DNA from: Bacteriovoracaceae bacterium
GTDB lineage: Bacteria; Bdellovibrionota; Bacteriovoracia; Bacteriovoracales; Bacteriovoracaceae
Length of the DNA: 64,000 nt
Assembly (NCBI GenBank): GCA_947446575.1
Contig: CANFHC010000008.1
Coordinates: forward strand, 1-64,000
Direction: 5' to 3'
Part shown: positions 35,708 to 45,755 of the stretch, in pieces
Numbering within the stretch: the stretch's first letter is position 1
How the letters are laid out: every line of letters begins with the position of its first letter
Notes under the pieces: generated by a model
Databases searched by the model: none
What the model was told of the DNA's origin: nothing
What the model saw: the letters and a program-made list of their open reading frames with translations, nothing else
Position numbers and translations under genes: made by a program

Positions 35708-36082
35708 ACGTCTAAGGCCCGTATCGCACTGACAAGCTTTCTAAGTTCAAATTTTTCATTTTTTCTAAGACAAACATTGACTCCAGCCCGAGCAGCAATT
35801 ACTCATGGAAAAGTCCATCCTTAGCAATGAAACATTGGGGGGCTTGGGCATATCCCATACTAATATATTTGATATGGCTGCGAGATAGGCCCTGCGATGA
35901 TGGTAGACAACACCTTTCGGATTTCTGGTTGTGCCTGATTGACTGTCTAATTTTTAGGCAGTTTCATTAAATATTGTAATTAATTTAGACTATCGAAATC
36001 ACTTTACAAGCTATTAGCAATGTATGTTTTTTGGAGCGCTTCTTGCTTAGAAACACTATATATTTCAAAAATAGGAGACAGT
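35708..36082. other. Gap with possible gene remnant and hairpin
   Basis: No intact gene fits this 375-bp stretch. On the minus strand, about 35707-35797 reads as a 30-residue end, AARAGVNVCLRKNEKFELRK then LVSAIRALDV and a stop. This looks like the last helix and strand of a receiver domain, but the frame is closed by a stop just upstream. A hairpin lies at 35942-35962 (ACTGTCTA/TAGGCAGT with one wobble pair). The promoter of the lipoprotein gene should lie near the right end. Confidence 0.35.
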
Positions 36083-36478
36083 ATGAAAAAGACATCAATT
36101 TTTAAATCATTAATTTTATCTTTTATTGCAATGTCATTAATTACTAGTTGTGGTGGAAGTAATTCATCGGCTGGATCTGCATCGAGTTCTTCATCTCCTG
36201 TAACACAAAATGGTTTGACGTCTGTTTCTGCTGATTCATTTGTTGGTAGTTGGACTGGATATTTAGATGATAGTTATACGGCCATTACGATTGCCGCTAA
36301 CGGAAGTATTACCATTACCTCAGTTGGACAAAGCACACGCACTAGAATTTTATATTTACAAAACTCTATATACTATATTGTTAACACTGAAACAAAAACT
36401 GGAGTACCAGTTAAAGTTAGTGGATCGTCTTTGATTGTTACTATTAATGGTGTCAACGAAACATTCTCTAAAAACTAA
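36083..36478 (+). CDS. Small lipoprotein, lipocalin-like
   Basis: This protein of about 131 residues has a lipoprotein signal with lipobox ITSC, then a Ser/Gly linker. A beta-rich domain follows, beginning FVGSWTGYL, which resembles the opening of lipocalin-like small lipoproteins. ATG 36083 has GGAG upstream; a longer frame to 36020 is not supported. It precedes the DUF4105 protein gene by 25 bases and may share its transcript. Confidence 0.7.
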   Translation: MKKTSIFKSLILSFIAMSLITSCGGSNSSAGSASSSSSPVTQNGLTSVSADSFVGSWTGYLDDSYTAITIAANGSITITSVGQSTRTRILYLQNSIYYIVNTETKTGVPVKVSGSSLIVTINGVNETFSKN

Positions 36479-36503
36479 GATCCGCCCCTAGGGAGAGCTT
36501 TAT

Positions 36504-38633
36504 ATGAAGATCACTAGCACATTGGTAGTTCTTGTTTTTTCATTACTTGAATTACAGGTTGCCATGTCTAATGATTTGCCTATAAAGCTCAAAACATCTC
36601 TGAGTGAAAAAGAAAAAATAGCACTTAATTATGCGCTAGCGGAAGTTACGAACATTCTACCTGTTAAAGTGATTGCAAATTTGCCAAAAGATATTGAATT
36701 AAAATTTAAAAATTTAACTGAACATAATAATATCCCATCCGATATTTGTAATTCTGGAGCACCAATGAAAGGTGCTCAAGCATTTGTCTATGGTGAGTAT
36801 AATAAAAGTAAAAATGAACTCGTCCTTAATCGCGCTGTTTTAAACGAGCTAATTATAGGTCCCACAGATTCAAAAAGAATAAACTGTCAGCACAAATCTC
36901 TTTATGAGCAGGCCATCTCAACGATTGTGCATGAATTAACTCATGCCTATGATTTTCAAAATAATATTTCAAATTCCCAAGAATTCGTTCGCCGTGCTGG
37001 TTTTAAAAAAGGTCTTTTGATAACTAAGTCTAAAAACAATGATCCGATGAGATCTGCTGATAATTACGAGCTTGTTAATATTGCTGAGGCGTATGCTGTT
37101 AATATGGAGTATTTCACAATGGATTCGGAGTTTGCTTGTCGCAAACCAGCTCTTTTTGATTATTACAAAAGATCGCTAGAAATGGATCCATATCCGAATC
37201 GTCAATGCGCTGTTAATAATACAGTTATGATGTCTACATCCTCAGGATTTTATCCAATAAAGTTGGATACCTCTCGCGTTTATAGAATAGATTATCTAAT
37301 GGCCGCACCAGGAAAAGAATTATCATCTGGTTTTGGTCATTCAATGTTTCGAATCATTATTTGTGCCCCAGAAAGACTTGACCCCATTTCAAACAGAATA
37401 ATTCCTGCGACTCCATATGGAAAAAAATGTTTAGAGGATAAACTTTTTCATTTGGTTGTCAGCTACCGTGCAAATGTTGAAGATGCGACTCTTAATTATG
37501 TTAAAGGACTTTTCGGCGGATACCCTTCAATGCTTTTTATTTTAAATTTCGCTGATGTTCTCGATGAATACAACGGAGATGAATTGCGTGATGTTGTCTC
37601 ATATCCATTAAAATTAAGTTCTAAAGATAAGAGTGATTTTATTAATAAAGTTTTAGAAGAACATTGGAATTACCGTGGTGCTTATAGATTTATTACGAAT
37701 AATTGTGCGGTTGAATCTTTTGATTTATTAAAAAGTTCACTCGATAGATCGGAAGAGAAAAACCTTCATTCGCTCAGCCCCAAAGGTGTTTTGGAAGATC
37801 TGGACAAGTTAGAATTTCTAACAATAAAAAACGGATCTGAAGAATTATTTAAAGCTCGTACTGAGCAATTGCTTCTCGCTTTAAAAATGGCCTACAGTCA
37901 TAATTTAGCTAATGCAAAAAAAGATAAAAAAGCATTACTAAAGTTTATCGATGAAAGCACAATTTCAGAACGTTTACGCTCATTTAGAGAATTTGCGGCA
38001 ATCGTAGAACTCCCTAATGATATGCACGCTGAAATATCTCTGCTGAAAGATCGTTTAATAAAAGCATCATCATTTTCAGTGATGGAGCAACAAATTTTAA
38101 GATCAAAAAGTGCACAATTTAGAAAAAAAGCAGCTGATCTTTTTATAAATACTAAAGATGAGAAAATTAAAAAAATATTAGCAGAAAGCTCAGAAGCGCA
38201 AAAACTAGATTTTAAAGGACTTAGCTCAAATGGATATGGAGTTCCTCTAGTAAGCGAAATGCTTACAAAAGAAAATATTGATCAAAGAGCAGCTTTATCG
38301 AAAGAGATGTTAGAAACTTTAGATGTAACTCTTAGGGAACTAATGGGAGTTGAATTTAAAACCTTAAAAGAGATTAATGCAAATATTTTAATTTTTAATT
38401 CCAAGTCGCTAGCTATTAGAAAAAATTACCGCGAGAGATTAGAGATCTACACAAAACAAGTTTTAAAAAATTTAACTCTTGATGATCTAAACCGCACTAT
38501 TTTAATTAATGCTTTAAATGATGCTCAGAGTTTGAGTAAAGTTCGCGACCTGCTAGATCGCAATTTAGTTACTGAAAAAGAAATCTTGAACGATAAATTA
38601 GTAAAATTAATTCAAGAAACAATAGAAAACTAA
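36504..38633 (+). CDS. HExxH metalloprotease-like protein with DUF4105 domain
   Basis: This 709-residue exported protein has a signal peptide ending near AMS. Residues 140-150 read TIVHELTHAYD, a HExxH zinc-protease motif (His143, His147) with a downstream Glu in NIAEAYAVN. A DUF4105-like region follows: SSGFGHSMFR, YVKGLFGGYPSMLFI and YRFITNNCAVESFDLL. Its Cys/His pair recalls NlpC-type folds. The last 270 residues are helical. Two hydrolase-like modules in one envelope protein suggest cell-wall or protein processing, which is inference. GGGAG precedes the ATG. Confidence 0.75.
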   Translation: MKITSTLVVLVFSLLELQVAMSNDLPIKLKTSLSEKEKIALNYALAEVTNILPVKVIANLPKDIELKFKNLTEHNNIPSDICNSGAPMKGAQAFVYGEYNKSKNELVLNRAVLNELIIGPTDSKRINCQHKSLYEQAISTIVHELTHAYDFQNNISNSQEFVRRAGFKKGLLITKSKNNDPMRSADNYELVNIAEAYAVNMEYFTMDSEFACRKPALFDYYKRSLEMDPYPNRQCAVNNTVMMSTSSGFYPIKLDTSRVYRIDYLMAAPGKELSSGFGHSMFRIIICAPERLDPISNRIIPATPYGKKCLEDKLFHLVVSYRANVEDATLNYVKGLFGGYPSMLFILNFADVLDEYNGDELRDVVSYPLKLSSKDKSDFINKVLEEHWNYRGAYRFITNNCAVESFDLLKSSLDRSEEKNLHSLSPKGVLEDLDKLEFLTIKNGSEELFKARTEQLLLALKMAYSHNLANAKKDKKALLKFIDESTISERLRSFREFAAIVELPNDMHAEISLLKDRLIKASSFSVMEQQILRSKSAQFRKKAADLFINTKDEKIKKILAESSEAQKLDFKGLSSNGYGVPLVSEMLTKENIDQRAALSKEMLETLDVTLRELMGVEFKTLKEINANILIFNSKSLAIRKNYRERLEIYTKQVLKNLTLDDLNRTILINALNDAQSLSKVRDLLDRNLVTEKEILNDKLVKLIQETIEN

Positions 38634-38820
38634 TCACATGCCAAATGTTGGAGTCCTTCTATCACCATTTAGAGGTCTTCAGTGCCATAATGTTACTGAT
38701 TTTCTCACTCCTACCTACCAAAGACTTACCGCTTAACTAAATAAGTCGACTTAAAAAAAGTGTGTTGATAAACCATATTGAGAGATCAAAAAAAGTGGAT
38801 CAAAGAGAGGGGAGACACAC

Positions 38821-39726
38821 ATGAAAAAAAAGTTGCAATCAGTTTTTAAATTATCAGCGGTACTATTTTTATTAGCTCTAGCTAGCTGTGGTGGCGGAGG
38901 CGGCGGCGGCGGCGGAACAACAACAGGCGGTGGATCAACTTCTGGTGGAGGAACATCGACATCTACCTATGGAGCAAAAACTTCTGCAAATATCTTGGCA
39001 TCAGAATTCGTTGCGGCCATTAATACGACTGATGGAACATACTCTTCAGCAGTTCAACTTTATACAAATGAAACTCTTCGCTCGAGTCAAGCAGGCCAGG
39101 AGCAATGGTTTGTTATCTGGGACGCTAAATTTAGCGAATATAAAGCTGTAAGCTTAAATTACGTACGCACAATCGTTTATTATGACTATTACTCAAATAA
39201 CCATGCTGTGGCTTCGGAATTTAGATCGATTGAAAGAAGCGATGTACTTGCAGGACGATACAATGGAGATACATATGGAAATGATTATGAAGTCGTTGAT
39301 TACCATTCTTCTACTGGTTACTACGAAGGAAGAAATTCTGGTTACCTCTATGAAGACGAAGCTGGTTCGACGGACGTAAGCTTACTTGCTAAAGAGCAAG
39401 AAAAAGCTAGGTTTTACGAAAAAGCAGCTCGTGTTTCATTTGCTTATAGTGTGAGTTTAGAAACTTCAATGTCGATGGTGACTTTAGGATCTAAAATTGA
39501 GCGCATGTTATCTCACGGTAATGGTGAATTAACTCAAGATGACCAATTAGCTCTTCTATCTGACCTAAAAACTCTTACGGGCGTAAGCGTGCAAGATATC
39601 CAAGCAGCAAGCGTTGATTCAAAAGCTAAAGCAGATGTCTTAGCTAAGATTGCTTCAAAAATTGGAACTAGTTCTCAGAACTTAGAACAAAAATTTCTTC
39701 CAGAAGTTTTTGGTATAAATCTTTAA
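38821..39726 (+). CDS. Lipoprotein with poly-Gly linker, unknown
   Basis: This 301-residue lipoprotein has lipobox LASC at residue 24, followed at once by nine Gly, encoded partly by tandem GGC triplets. A Gly/Ser/Thr linker runs to about residue 50. The mature domain is Tyr-rich in the middle and helical towards the end. The unit ends at a strong terminator. I recognise no family. The flexible linker resembles those of surface-displayed lipoproteins. Confidence 0.7.
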   Translation: MKKKLQSVFKLSAVLFLLALASCGGGGGGGGGTTTGGGSTSGGGTSTSTYGAKTSANILASEFVAAINTTDGTYSSAVQLYTNETLRSSQAGQEQWFVIWDAKFSEYKAVSLNYVRTIVYYDYYSNNHAVASEFRSIERSDVLAGRYNGDTYGNDYEVVDYHSSTGYYEGRNSGYLYEDEAGSTDVSLLAKEQEKARFYEKAARVSFAYSVSLETSMSMVTLGSKIERMLSHGNGELTQDDQLALLSDLKTLTGVSVQDIQAASVDSKAKADVLAKIASKIGTSSQNLEQKFLPEVFGINL

Positions 39727-39731
39727 ATTTC

Positions 39732-39762
39732 AAAAAAAGGCCGGGTAATCCGGCCTTTTTTT
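39732..39762. terminator. Bidirectional terminator, 13-bp stem
   Basis: AAAAAAAGGCCGG (39732-39744) pairs perfectly with CCGGCCTTTTTTT (39750-39762) around a GTAAT loop. Further T bases follow to 39764. It separates a plus-strand lipoprotein gene from a minus-strand gene. Confidence 0.92.
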
Positions 39763-40107
39763 TTATTTAAGAATGATTTTTGAGGCCTCAACTAAAAGAT
39801 CAACTGACTCATCATCTGAGAGCTTTGAATCTAGCTCTTTTGCCAATTGAATTTTACTTTCTAAAAAGAGGCTCGTAATTCCTGATTGGTAGTAATTTTG
39901 AGCATCATGTTGAATTCTTAAGGCTTCAGCCTTTTGGTTTCTAGAAGAAATCGACAAACTTGATGCTTCAGTCGTTGCAACTCCAAGTGCTGCCGTATAA
40001 ATAGTTTGCGCCAATGTATAAGCGAGGGCATTCGTCCCTACCTCTAAGGCGTAAGAGTTATTAGTCGATAAAATTGAAGCAATCACTAAAATTAATAGCT
40101 TTTTCAT
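39763..40107 (-). CDS. Small secreted protein, unknown
   Basis: This protein of about 114 residues has a signal peptide ending near SYA and an Ala/Ser/Gln-rich helical mature part. ATG 40107 has GGAG eight bases upstream. A longer frame to 40197 has no ribosome-binding site. I recognise no family. It is divergent from mtgA. Confidence 0.6.
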   Translation of the reverse strand: MKKLLILVIASILSTNNSYALEVGTNALAYTLAQTIYTAALGVATTEASSLSISSRNQKAEALRIQHDAQNYYQSGITSLFLESKIQLAKELDSKLSDDESVDLLVEASKIILK

Positions 40108-40250
40108 AAGTTTCTCCGAAGTGGTTAGTCCTATATAATCGTTGCAGAGTTTAGCACACCTAAAAAATGATAGAAGCTTCCCTGTAAAAATTATCAACTA
40201 ACAATATAAGTTTTAAGCCAATTGGTATTTTTTTTGGTAGAGGAAGACAT

Positions 40251-41099
40251 ATGGAATCTAGAACGCTCTCATTCGCTGACCGCTTCAGTAAAATCAAAAT
40301 GAGATTTCTCATCATCTTTTGGTTAATTGTAGTGATAGTTATTATAAAAAGTACTCTGCCAACACTTGCTTCAATTTATTCGATTAAAAAAGCGCAAACA
40401 AGTTTTTACACCATTACTCTAAAAGAAAATCTCGCTGAGTACGCGCGGGTTGAAACGCCCCCTAAAGAGTGGACTCCCTTAAATAAAATTTCTAAACGTA
40501 TTCAAGGCGCAATCATTTCAAGTGAAGATGGAAAATTTTTTCTGCACCCAGGATATGATCTAGAGCAATTTCAAGACGCCATTAACGACACATTTGTTCG
40601 AAAAAAGAAAATGCGTGGAGCTTCGACTATAACTCAACAGTTAGTAAAAAATCTTTTTTTGAATAAAGACCGCTCTTTTGGACGTAAAGGAAAAGAGCTT
40701 ATTATGTCACTTATGATAGAAAAGCACGCGGATAAGAAAAAAATATTAGAAACATATTTAAATATCATTGAATATGGAAAAGGCCTTTATGGTATTCAAG
40801 CAGCTACACAATTTTATTTTAAAAAAAATCCAGATAAACTAACAGCTCGAGAAGCTGCTTTTTTGGCAATGCTTTTACCAAGTCCCGCAAAATACTCAAA
40901 ATCTTTCAAAACGAAAACTCTCACTAGTTTTGCCAATCGTATGATTGCATCGATCTTGCTTAAAATGAAGCAAGGTGGATATATCGGAGAAGAGGAATAT
41001 GCAACAGAGCTTAATTCTCATTTTGCCTGGGAGAAACCTCAACTGACAGAAGATGCATCTGATCAAAACATTGAAGATGAATTTAGTGAAAACGAATAG
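40251..41099 (+). CDS. mtgA: Monofunctional peptidoglycan glycosyltransferase MtgA
   Basis: This 282-residue enzyme polymerises lipid II into glycan strands. It has one N-terminal membrane anchor (about residues 18-40) and a GT51 domain. Catalytic Glu lies in SSEDGKFFLHPGYD. Further motifs are RGASTITQQLVKNLFL, KKKILETYLNIIEYGKGLYG and AREAAFLAMLLPSP. There is no transpeptidase domain. GAGGAAG precedes the ATG. It is followed by the lipoate ligase gene nine bases on. Confidence 0.93.
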   Translation: MESRTLSFADRFSKIKMRFLIIFWLIVVIVIIKSTLPTLASIYSIKKAQTSFYTITLKENLAEYARVETPPKEWTPLNKISKRIQGAIISSEDGKFFLHPGYDLEQFQDAINDTFVRKKKMRGASTITQQLVKNLFLNKDRSFGRKGKELIMSLMIEKHADKKKILETYLNIIEYGKGLYGIQAATQFYFKKNPDKLTAREAAFLAMLLPSPAKYSKSFKTKTLTSFANRMIASILLKMKQGGYIGEEEYATELNSHFAWEKPQLTEDASDQNIEDEFSENE

Positions 41100-41108
41100 G
41101 ATCTCTAT

Positions 41109-42140
41109 ATGACAAAGTTGCGCGTACTCTTATCTGACACTTTTGATCCATGGTTTAATATCGCCACAGAAGACTGGATATTTCGCGATATGCTTTCTGA
41201 TTCTGAATTAGAAGATACTAAAATTCTTTTTCTTTGGAGAAATGACAATGCAGTTATCATCGGTCGATTTCAAAATCCCTGGACGGAATGTAATACCGAA
41301 AAAATGGAAGCCGACTCAATTAAGCTTGCTCGTAGGCAAAGTGGCGGTGGAGCAGTCTTTCACGATTTAGGTAATACAAATTATACTTTTTTATCAGGAA
41401 AAAAGAATTTTGATAAGGCCGCAAATAATAAAATTATAACAAATGCTATTAATTCTTTTGGTCTTAATAGTTTTGCCTCAGGAAGAAATGATTTATTGGT
41501 ATCTACCTCCGAAGGAGATAAAAAAATCTCAGGAAGTGCTTTTAAAGAAACAAAAGATCGCTCATTTCATCATGGTACAGTTCTTATCAATGCGGATATG
41601 ACCAAGCTTGAGCAATACTTAAATCCTAACAAAAAGAAATTAGAGTCTAAAGGAATAACTTCTGTGAGAGCGCGAGTCTTGAATCTTGCAGAATTAAATA
41701 TTGAGATCACGCATGAATCCCTTTGTTCTAAAATAATTCAAGAATTTTTTGATTATTATAAAAGTAGCTGCGAAATTGAAGTACTCGATCATCAATATTT
41801 ATTAACTATCCCGAGATTAAATGAACATTTTCTAAAAATGAGTGATTGGAATTGGCGTTTCGGCGAAGCTCCAAAGTTTAATCAGCAAATGTCCGAGCGT
41901 TTTACTTGGGGGACAGTCGATGTTTATCTAGATGTCCATAAAGCAGTTGTAGAAAAAGCGCAGATTTTTTCTGATTCACTTCACCCCGAAATGATCGAAC
42001 AACTCATGGCCTCTTTAGAGAATATTTCTTATACTAAGGACGCTTTCAGCGGCGCTATCGCCAAAGTTAGTGCAGAATTGCCAATGATAGAAGATTATTT
42101 AATGGAATTCCTTGATTGGATCCTTAAAGAAATTAGATAA
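41109..42140 (+). CDS. lplA: Lipoate-protein ligase A
   Basis: This 343-residue enzyme activates lipoate with ATP and attaches it to lipoyl domains. The signature RRQSGGGAVFHDLGNTNYTF is clear near residue 75, with KKISGSAFKE and FHHGTVLINADM following. Its length matches the two-domain Escherichia coli LplA. It allows scavenging of free lipoate. It lies between mtgA and the ABC exporter genes in the same direction. Confidence 0.93.
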   Translation: MTKLRVLLSDTFDPWFNIATEDWIFRDMLSDSELEDTKILFLWRNDNAVIIGRFQNPWTECNTEKMEADSIKLARRQSGGGAVFHDLGNTNYTFLSGKKNFDKAANNKIITNAINSFGLNSFASGRNDLLVSTSEGDKKISGSAFKETKDRSFHHGTVLINADMTKLEQYLNPNKKKLESKGITSVRARVLNLAELNIEITHESLCSKIIQEFFDYYKSSCEIEVLDHQYLLTIPRLNEHFLKMSDWNWRFGEAPKFNQQMSERFTWGTVDVYLDVHKAVVEKAQIFSDSLHPEMIEQLMASLENISYTKDAFSGAIAKVSAELPMIEDYLMEFLDWILKEIR

Positions 42141-42179
42141 GGTCCTCTGCAAACCATGAAAAACTAAACGAAGAGAAAC

Positions 42180-43886
42180 ATGAAGTTTCAAACTCACGCA
42201 AAATCAATTTGGAAAAATTATCTAGCTGATCGCTGGGTGATTTACTCATGGGGAGCTTTTTCAGTTCTTCTGACCAATTTAATGCAAGTACTGGCACCAA
42301 AAAATATTGGATGGATCGTCGATTTCATGACGAGAAAACCTATTCCAAAATTTTTAACCGGCAGTGATGATCATCAAACATTTGTTATTCTCTTTTTAGT
42401 TCTTGCAAGCTCTAGAGTGCTCATTAATATTTTCCGATTTATGTGGAGAATCACGCTTGGTAGGCAAACTCATTATGCATGTGGGATGCTTAGACGTGAT
42501 GTTTGGGATCATGTGCGCTTTTTTAAAAGGCAAGACCTTGATCGAAAGTTTACAAAAGGCGTGTTAATGAATGCTCAGGCATCAGACACCAATAGTGCTC
42601 GCTTTGTTTTTGGTTTCACTTTAGTCGCCATTACGGATGTTCTTTTTTTAGGAATATTTACTTTTATTGCGATGGCGATGATTCATTTAGGAATGGCAAT
42701 TTTATCGTTCGTTGTTTTACTTTTTGTTCCAATATTCGTTAGAAAACTTTCTCAAAGAGAAGTTGAGCAATATAAAAAAACTCAAGATGTGCTCTCCAAT
42801 TTCAACGATCTTTCTTCTCAAGCAGTCTCTACAATCAAACTTCAACGTTTGACCCAAACGGGACCTTTTTGGGAGAGGCGTTTAATGACGGTTGCGGAAA
42901 ATCACCGCTCTCAAAAGCTTAAAGGAATAAATTTAAATTTACTTTATATTCCGGTCATGGGAGCCGCTTCCATTATTTCATATGTCGTGTTGTTTGTGAT
43001 GGGGATCTATTTTACTTTTAGCTCACGCATGAGTGTGGGAGATTTTATTTCCATGCAAGGTCTCATTTTTCTTTTGCATGATCCATTAATGTCGATGGGG
43101 TTTATCGTCTCTGAATGGAAAAAAGGTTTTACTGCTCTTGAGAGGTTATCAGAAATTTTTCTGCAAGAAAAAGATCAAAGCCTAACAACTGAAGGTATTC
43201 CAATTAATTTCGATAAGCCTGAAGATTCACCAGTTCTTGAAGTTGAAAATTTAACTTTTTCTTTCGGTCCAGGAACTCCACTTTTTTCGAATCTATCTTT
43301 TAAGTTGAAAAAAGGAGAACGACTTGGCATAACAGGACCTATTGGTGCTGGCAAAAGTACATTACTTTCAATACTCACAGGATTAAATCGAGATGTAGAA
43401 TCGGGAAAAGTGGAATTCTATGGAAAACCATTTTCGGATTATTCTCATGAAAACTTGCGAGCGATGATTGGATTCGTTTCTCAGAAACCTTTTTTATTTG
43501 CTGATTCAATTCGCGTAAACGTCTCGATGAACCACGAAATGAGTGATGATTTAATTTGGAAATATTTGGACCTAGCAGGTTTAAAAGAAGACATTGAGCT
43601 TTTCCCAAATGGTCTTGGAACTCAATTAGGGGAGTGGGGAATTAATCTATCAGGCGGACAAAAGCAACGCCTGACTCTCGCACGTGCATTAGCAAGTAAT
43701 CCAAAAGTTTTATTCCTAGATGATTGTTTGTCTGCGGTTGATACCATCACAGAAGAGCGTATTTTAAAAAACTTAGATCAGCATTTAAAAGATGTCACTC
43801 TCGTTTGGGTTGCCCATCGAAAATCGACACTTAAATATTGCAATCAAACTTTTGAATTAAAAGCTATGATGGGTGCAATACAATGA
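42180..43886 (+). CDS. Heterodimeric ABC exporter subunit, MdlA-like
   Basis: This 568-residue half-transporter has six membrane helices and one ATPase domain. Walker A is GPIGAGKST, the signature is LSGGQKQRLTLARAL and Walker B is VLFLDDCLSAVD. The residue after Walker B is Asp instead of catalytic Glu, as in MdlA and other degenerate-site halves of heterodimers. It partners the next gene, whose ATG overlaps this stop (ATGA). Substrate is unknown; lipids or drugs are typical. Confidence 0.88.
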   Translation: MKFQTHAKSIWKNYLADRWVIYSWGAFSVLLTNLMQVLAPKNIGWIVDFMTRKPIPKFLTGSDDHQTFVILFLVLASSRVLINIFRFMWRITLGRQTHYACGMLRRDVWDHVRFFKRQDLDRKFTKGVLMNAQASDTNSARFVFGFTLVAITDVLFLGIFTFIAMAMIHLGMAILSFVVLLFVPIFVRKLSQREVEQYKKTQDVLSNFNDLSSQAVSTIKLQRLTQTGPFWERRLMTVAENHRSQKLKGINLNLLYIPVMGAASIISYVVLFVMGIYFTFSSRMSVGDFISMQGLIFLLHDPLMSMGFIVSEWKKGFTALERLSEIFLQEKDQSLTTEGIPINFDKPEDSPVLEVENLTFSFGPGTPLFSNLSFKLKKGERLGITGPIGAGKSTLLSILTGLNRDVESGKVEFYGKPFSDYSHENLRAMIGFVSQKPFLFADSIRVNVSMNHEMSDDLIWKYLDLAGLKEDIELFPNGLGTQLGEWGINLSGGQKQRLTLARALASNPKVLFLDDCLSAVDTITEERILKNLDQHLKDVTLVWVAHRKSTLKYCNQTFELKAMMGAIQ

Positions 43887-45754
43887 CAAAATTACAAATC
43901 AAAAAAATTGGAAGAAAAATTTTAAAGGATCATCGTCCTCCAGGTCTTAAGTCTGAACAAACGATAAGTTCTTATTTAATGGCCGATGACCAAGATGAAT
44001 CACGCATTAATGAAAAAGGTCTTGGTGATTTTAAATCATTTAGCATTTTATTAAATTACGCTAAACCATTTCGAATGAAAATTTGTTTTGCTCTTTCACT
44101 AATTTTTGTAAGCTCCTTTTTTGCAATTTATTCTTCCAAACTAATGGGAGATTTATTAGAAAAGGGACTGATCGCTAGAAATATGAATCGATCAATTTCT
44201 TTTGCTCTTAGTATTATGGGATTAGAAATAGGAAGTATTTTTTTCATCTGGACTGGAAGGAAAATTCTCGCAGAGTCTGCTTCTCAAGTTATTTTTAGTG
44301 TCAGACAACACTTGTTTGAGAAACTTCAGCAATTGCCATTGCAATATTATGACCGTCAACCACAAGGGCGAATAGTTACTCGTGTCACTCACGATGTTGA
44401 AGGAATTGATGAATTTTTTACTTCTAGTTTAGGAAATTTAATCTCAGCTAGCATGATGACGATACTCGCGATTGCCGCCATGATTGTCTCCGATACAAAG
44501 TTGGGTCTAGTAATGACTGCCTCAATATTGCCATCTCTTTTTATCATGTATAAAACCAAAGATTTTTTAAAAAATTCAAACCGTCGAGTTTCTAAATTTT
44601 CATCTGCGATTAATGCTAAACTTTCTGAATATATTAATGGGATGGATGTAATTCGAAGTTTTGGATTAGAGAAATGGACGATGGACAAATTTTCTCAAAC
44701 AGTTGATGACTATCTCTATGCTCAATTGCGCGGAAATCTTCTTTTTGCGTGGAGTATGCCTCTTGTTTCTTTTTGCGCCACCATCCCTTTGATCGGCCTT
44801 GTTTGGTACGGGGGATTAGGGGTGCTTAAGGGGGCGGTGAGTGTGGGACTCTTTGTCTCCTTCGTGCGCTACTACGAACGTTTTTTTAACCCCATGATGC
44901 TATTATCACGCGAGATTCATGTGGTTCAACAGGCCTTCACAAGTACTGAGCGAGTAATGAGTTTTTTAAATGAAGATGACGAAGAAAAGATTCTGAAAAA
45001 TAATGGTAAAATGGTTTTGACTCATTTATCAGGGGATATTAAATTTGAAGACCTCTCAATGCAATACCTGGGTGGAGATTGGGTCTTAAAAAATTTAAAC
45101 TTTCACATTAAGGCCGGAGAAAAAATTGGACTCGTTGGAAAAACTGGCTGCGGAAAAAGTTCAACGGTTTCTCTTCTTTCTAGACTTTATGAATTTCAAA
45201 AAGGCGAAATAAAAATTGATGATATTCCTATTCGCAACTTTAATCGCAATTCACTTCGAGAACAAATTGGTTTTGTCGCTCAGGATGCCATAATTTTCAA
45301 GGGATCATTGCGTGAGAATCTCTCTTGCAATTTAGCTCAAACAGATCAAGAGCTCATCGATGCTGCCCGCTCGACGGGTCTTGTAAAAGCTTTTGCCAAA
45401 GAAGGATTTAATTTAGATATGGAAGTGCTCGAAGGTGGAAGTAATATGAGTGTCGGACAACGACAGCTCGTAAGCCTCACTCGCGTTTTATTAAAAAACC
45501 CTTCTATACTTATTTTAGATGAGGCCACTGCAAATATAGACCCTTATTACGAAGAGATCATACATGAAGCCGTGATGACAATGATGTCTAAAAGAACTTG
45601 CCTGATTATCGCTCACCGTTTGGACACATTAAAACAATGCGATCGCGTATTTGTTTTTGATCAAGGAGAGTTAGTAGAAGAGGGACCACTCTCTAAATTA
45701 TTGACGGAAGGAAATTACTTCTATCGTCTACATAATGCTCAAAGTGTTCATTAG
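43883..45754 (+). CDS. Heterodimeric ABC exporter subunit, MdlB-like
   Basis: This 623-residue half-transporter has an N-terminal cytoplasmic extension, six helices and an ATPase domain. Walker A is GKTGCGKSS, the signature MSVGQRQLVSLTRVL and Walker B LILDEATANID with the catalytic Glu intact. The SVGQ signature and intact Glu match MdlB. With the MdlA-like half it should form one consensus and one degenerate ATP site. The two genes are translationally coupled. Confidence 0.88.
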   Translation: MTKLQIKKIGRKILKDHRPPGLKSEQTISSYLMADDQDESRINEKGLGDFKSFSILLNYAKPFRMKICFALSLIFVSSFFAIYSSKLMGDLLEKGLIARNMNRSISFALSIMGLEIGSIFFIWTGRKILAESASQVIFSVRQHLFEKLQQLPLQYYDRQPQGRIVTRVTHDVEGIDEFFTSSLGNLISASMMTILAIAAMIVSDTKLGLVMTASILPSLFIMYKTKDFLKNSNRRVSKFSSAINAKLSEYINGMDVIRSFGLEKWTMDKFSQTVDDYLYAQLRGNLLFAWSMPLVSFCATIPLIGLVWYGGLGVLKGAVSVGLFVSFVRYYERFFNPMMLLSREIHVVQQAFTSTERVMSFLNEDDEEKILKNNGKMVLTHLSGDIKFEDLSMQYLGGDWVLKNLNFHIKAGEKIGLVGKTGCGKSSTVSLLSRLYEFQKGEIKIDDIPIRNFNRNSLREQIGFVAQDAIIFKGSLRENLSCNLAQTDQELIDAARSTGLVKAFAKEGFNLDMEVLEGGSNMSVGQRQLVSLTRVLLKNPSILILDEATANIDPYYEEIIHEAVMTMMSKRTCLIIAHRLDTLKQCDRVFVFDQGELVEEGPLSKLLTEGNYFYRLHNAQSVH

Positions 45755-45755
45755 T

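Noticed and set aside
38888-38935. GGC triplet run as a phase-variation switch
   Set aside because: Triplet changes stay in frame and would alter only the Gly linker length, not switch the gene off.
44389-44688. A 99-codon minus-strand frame
   Set aside because: It is entirely inside the MdlB-like ABC exporter gene and reads as an antisense shadow.
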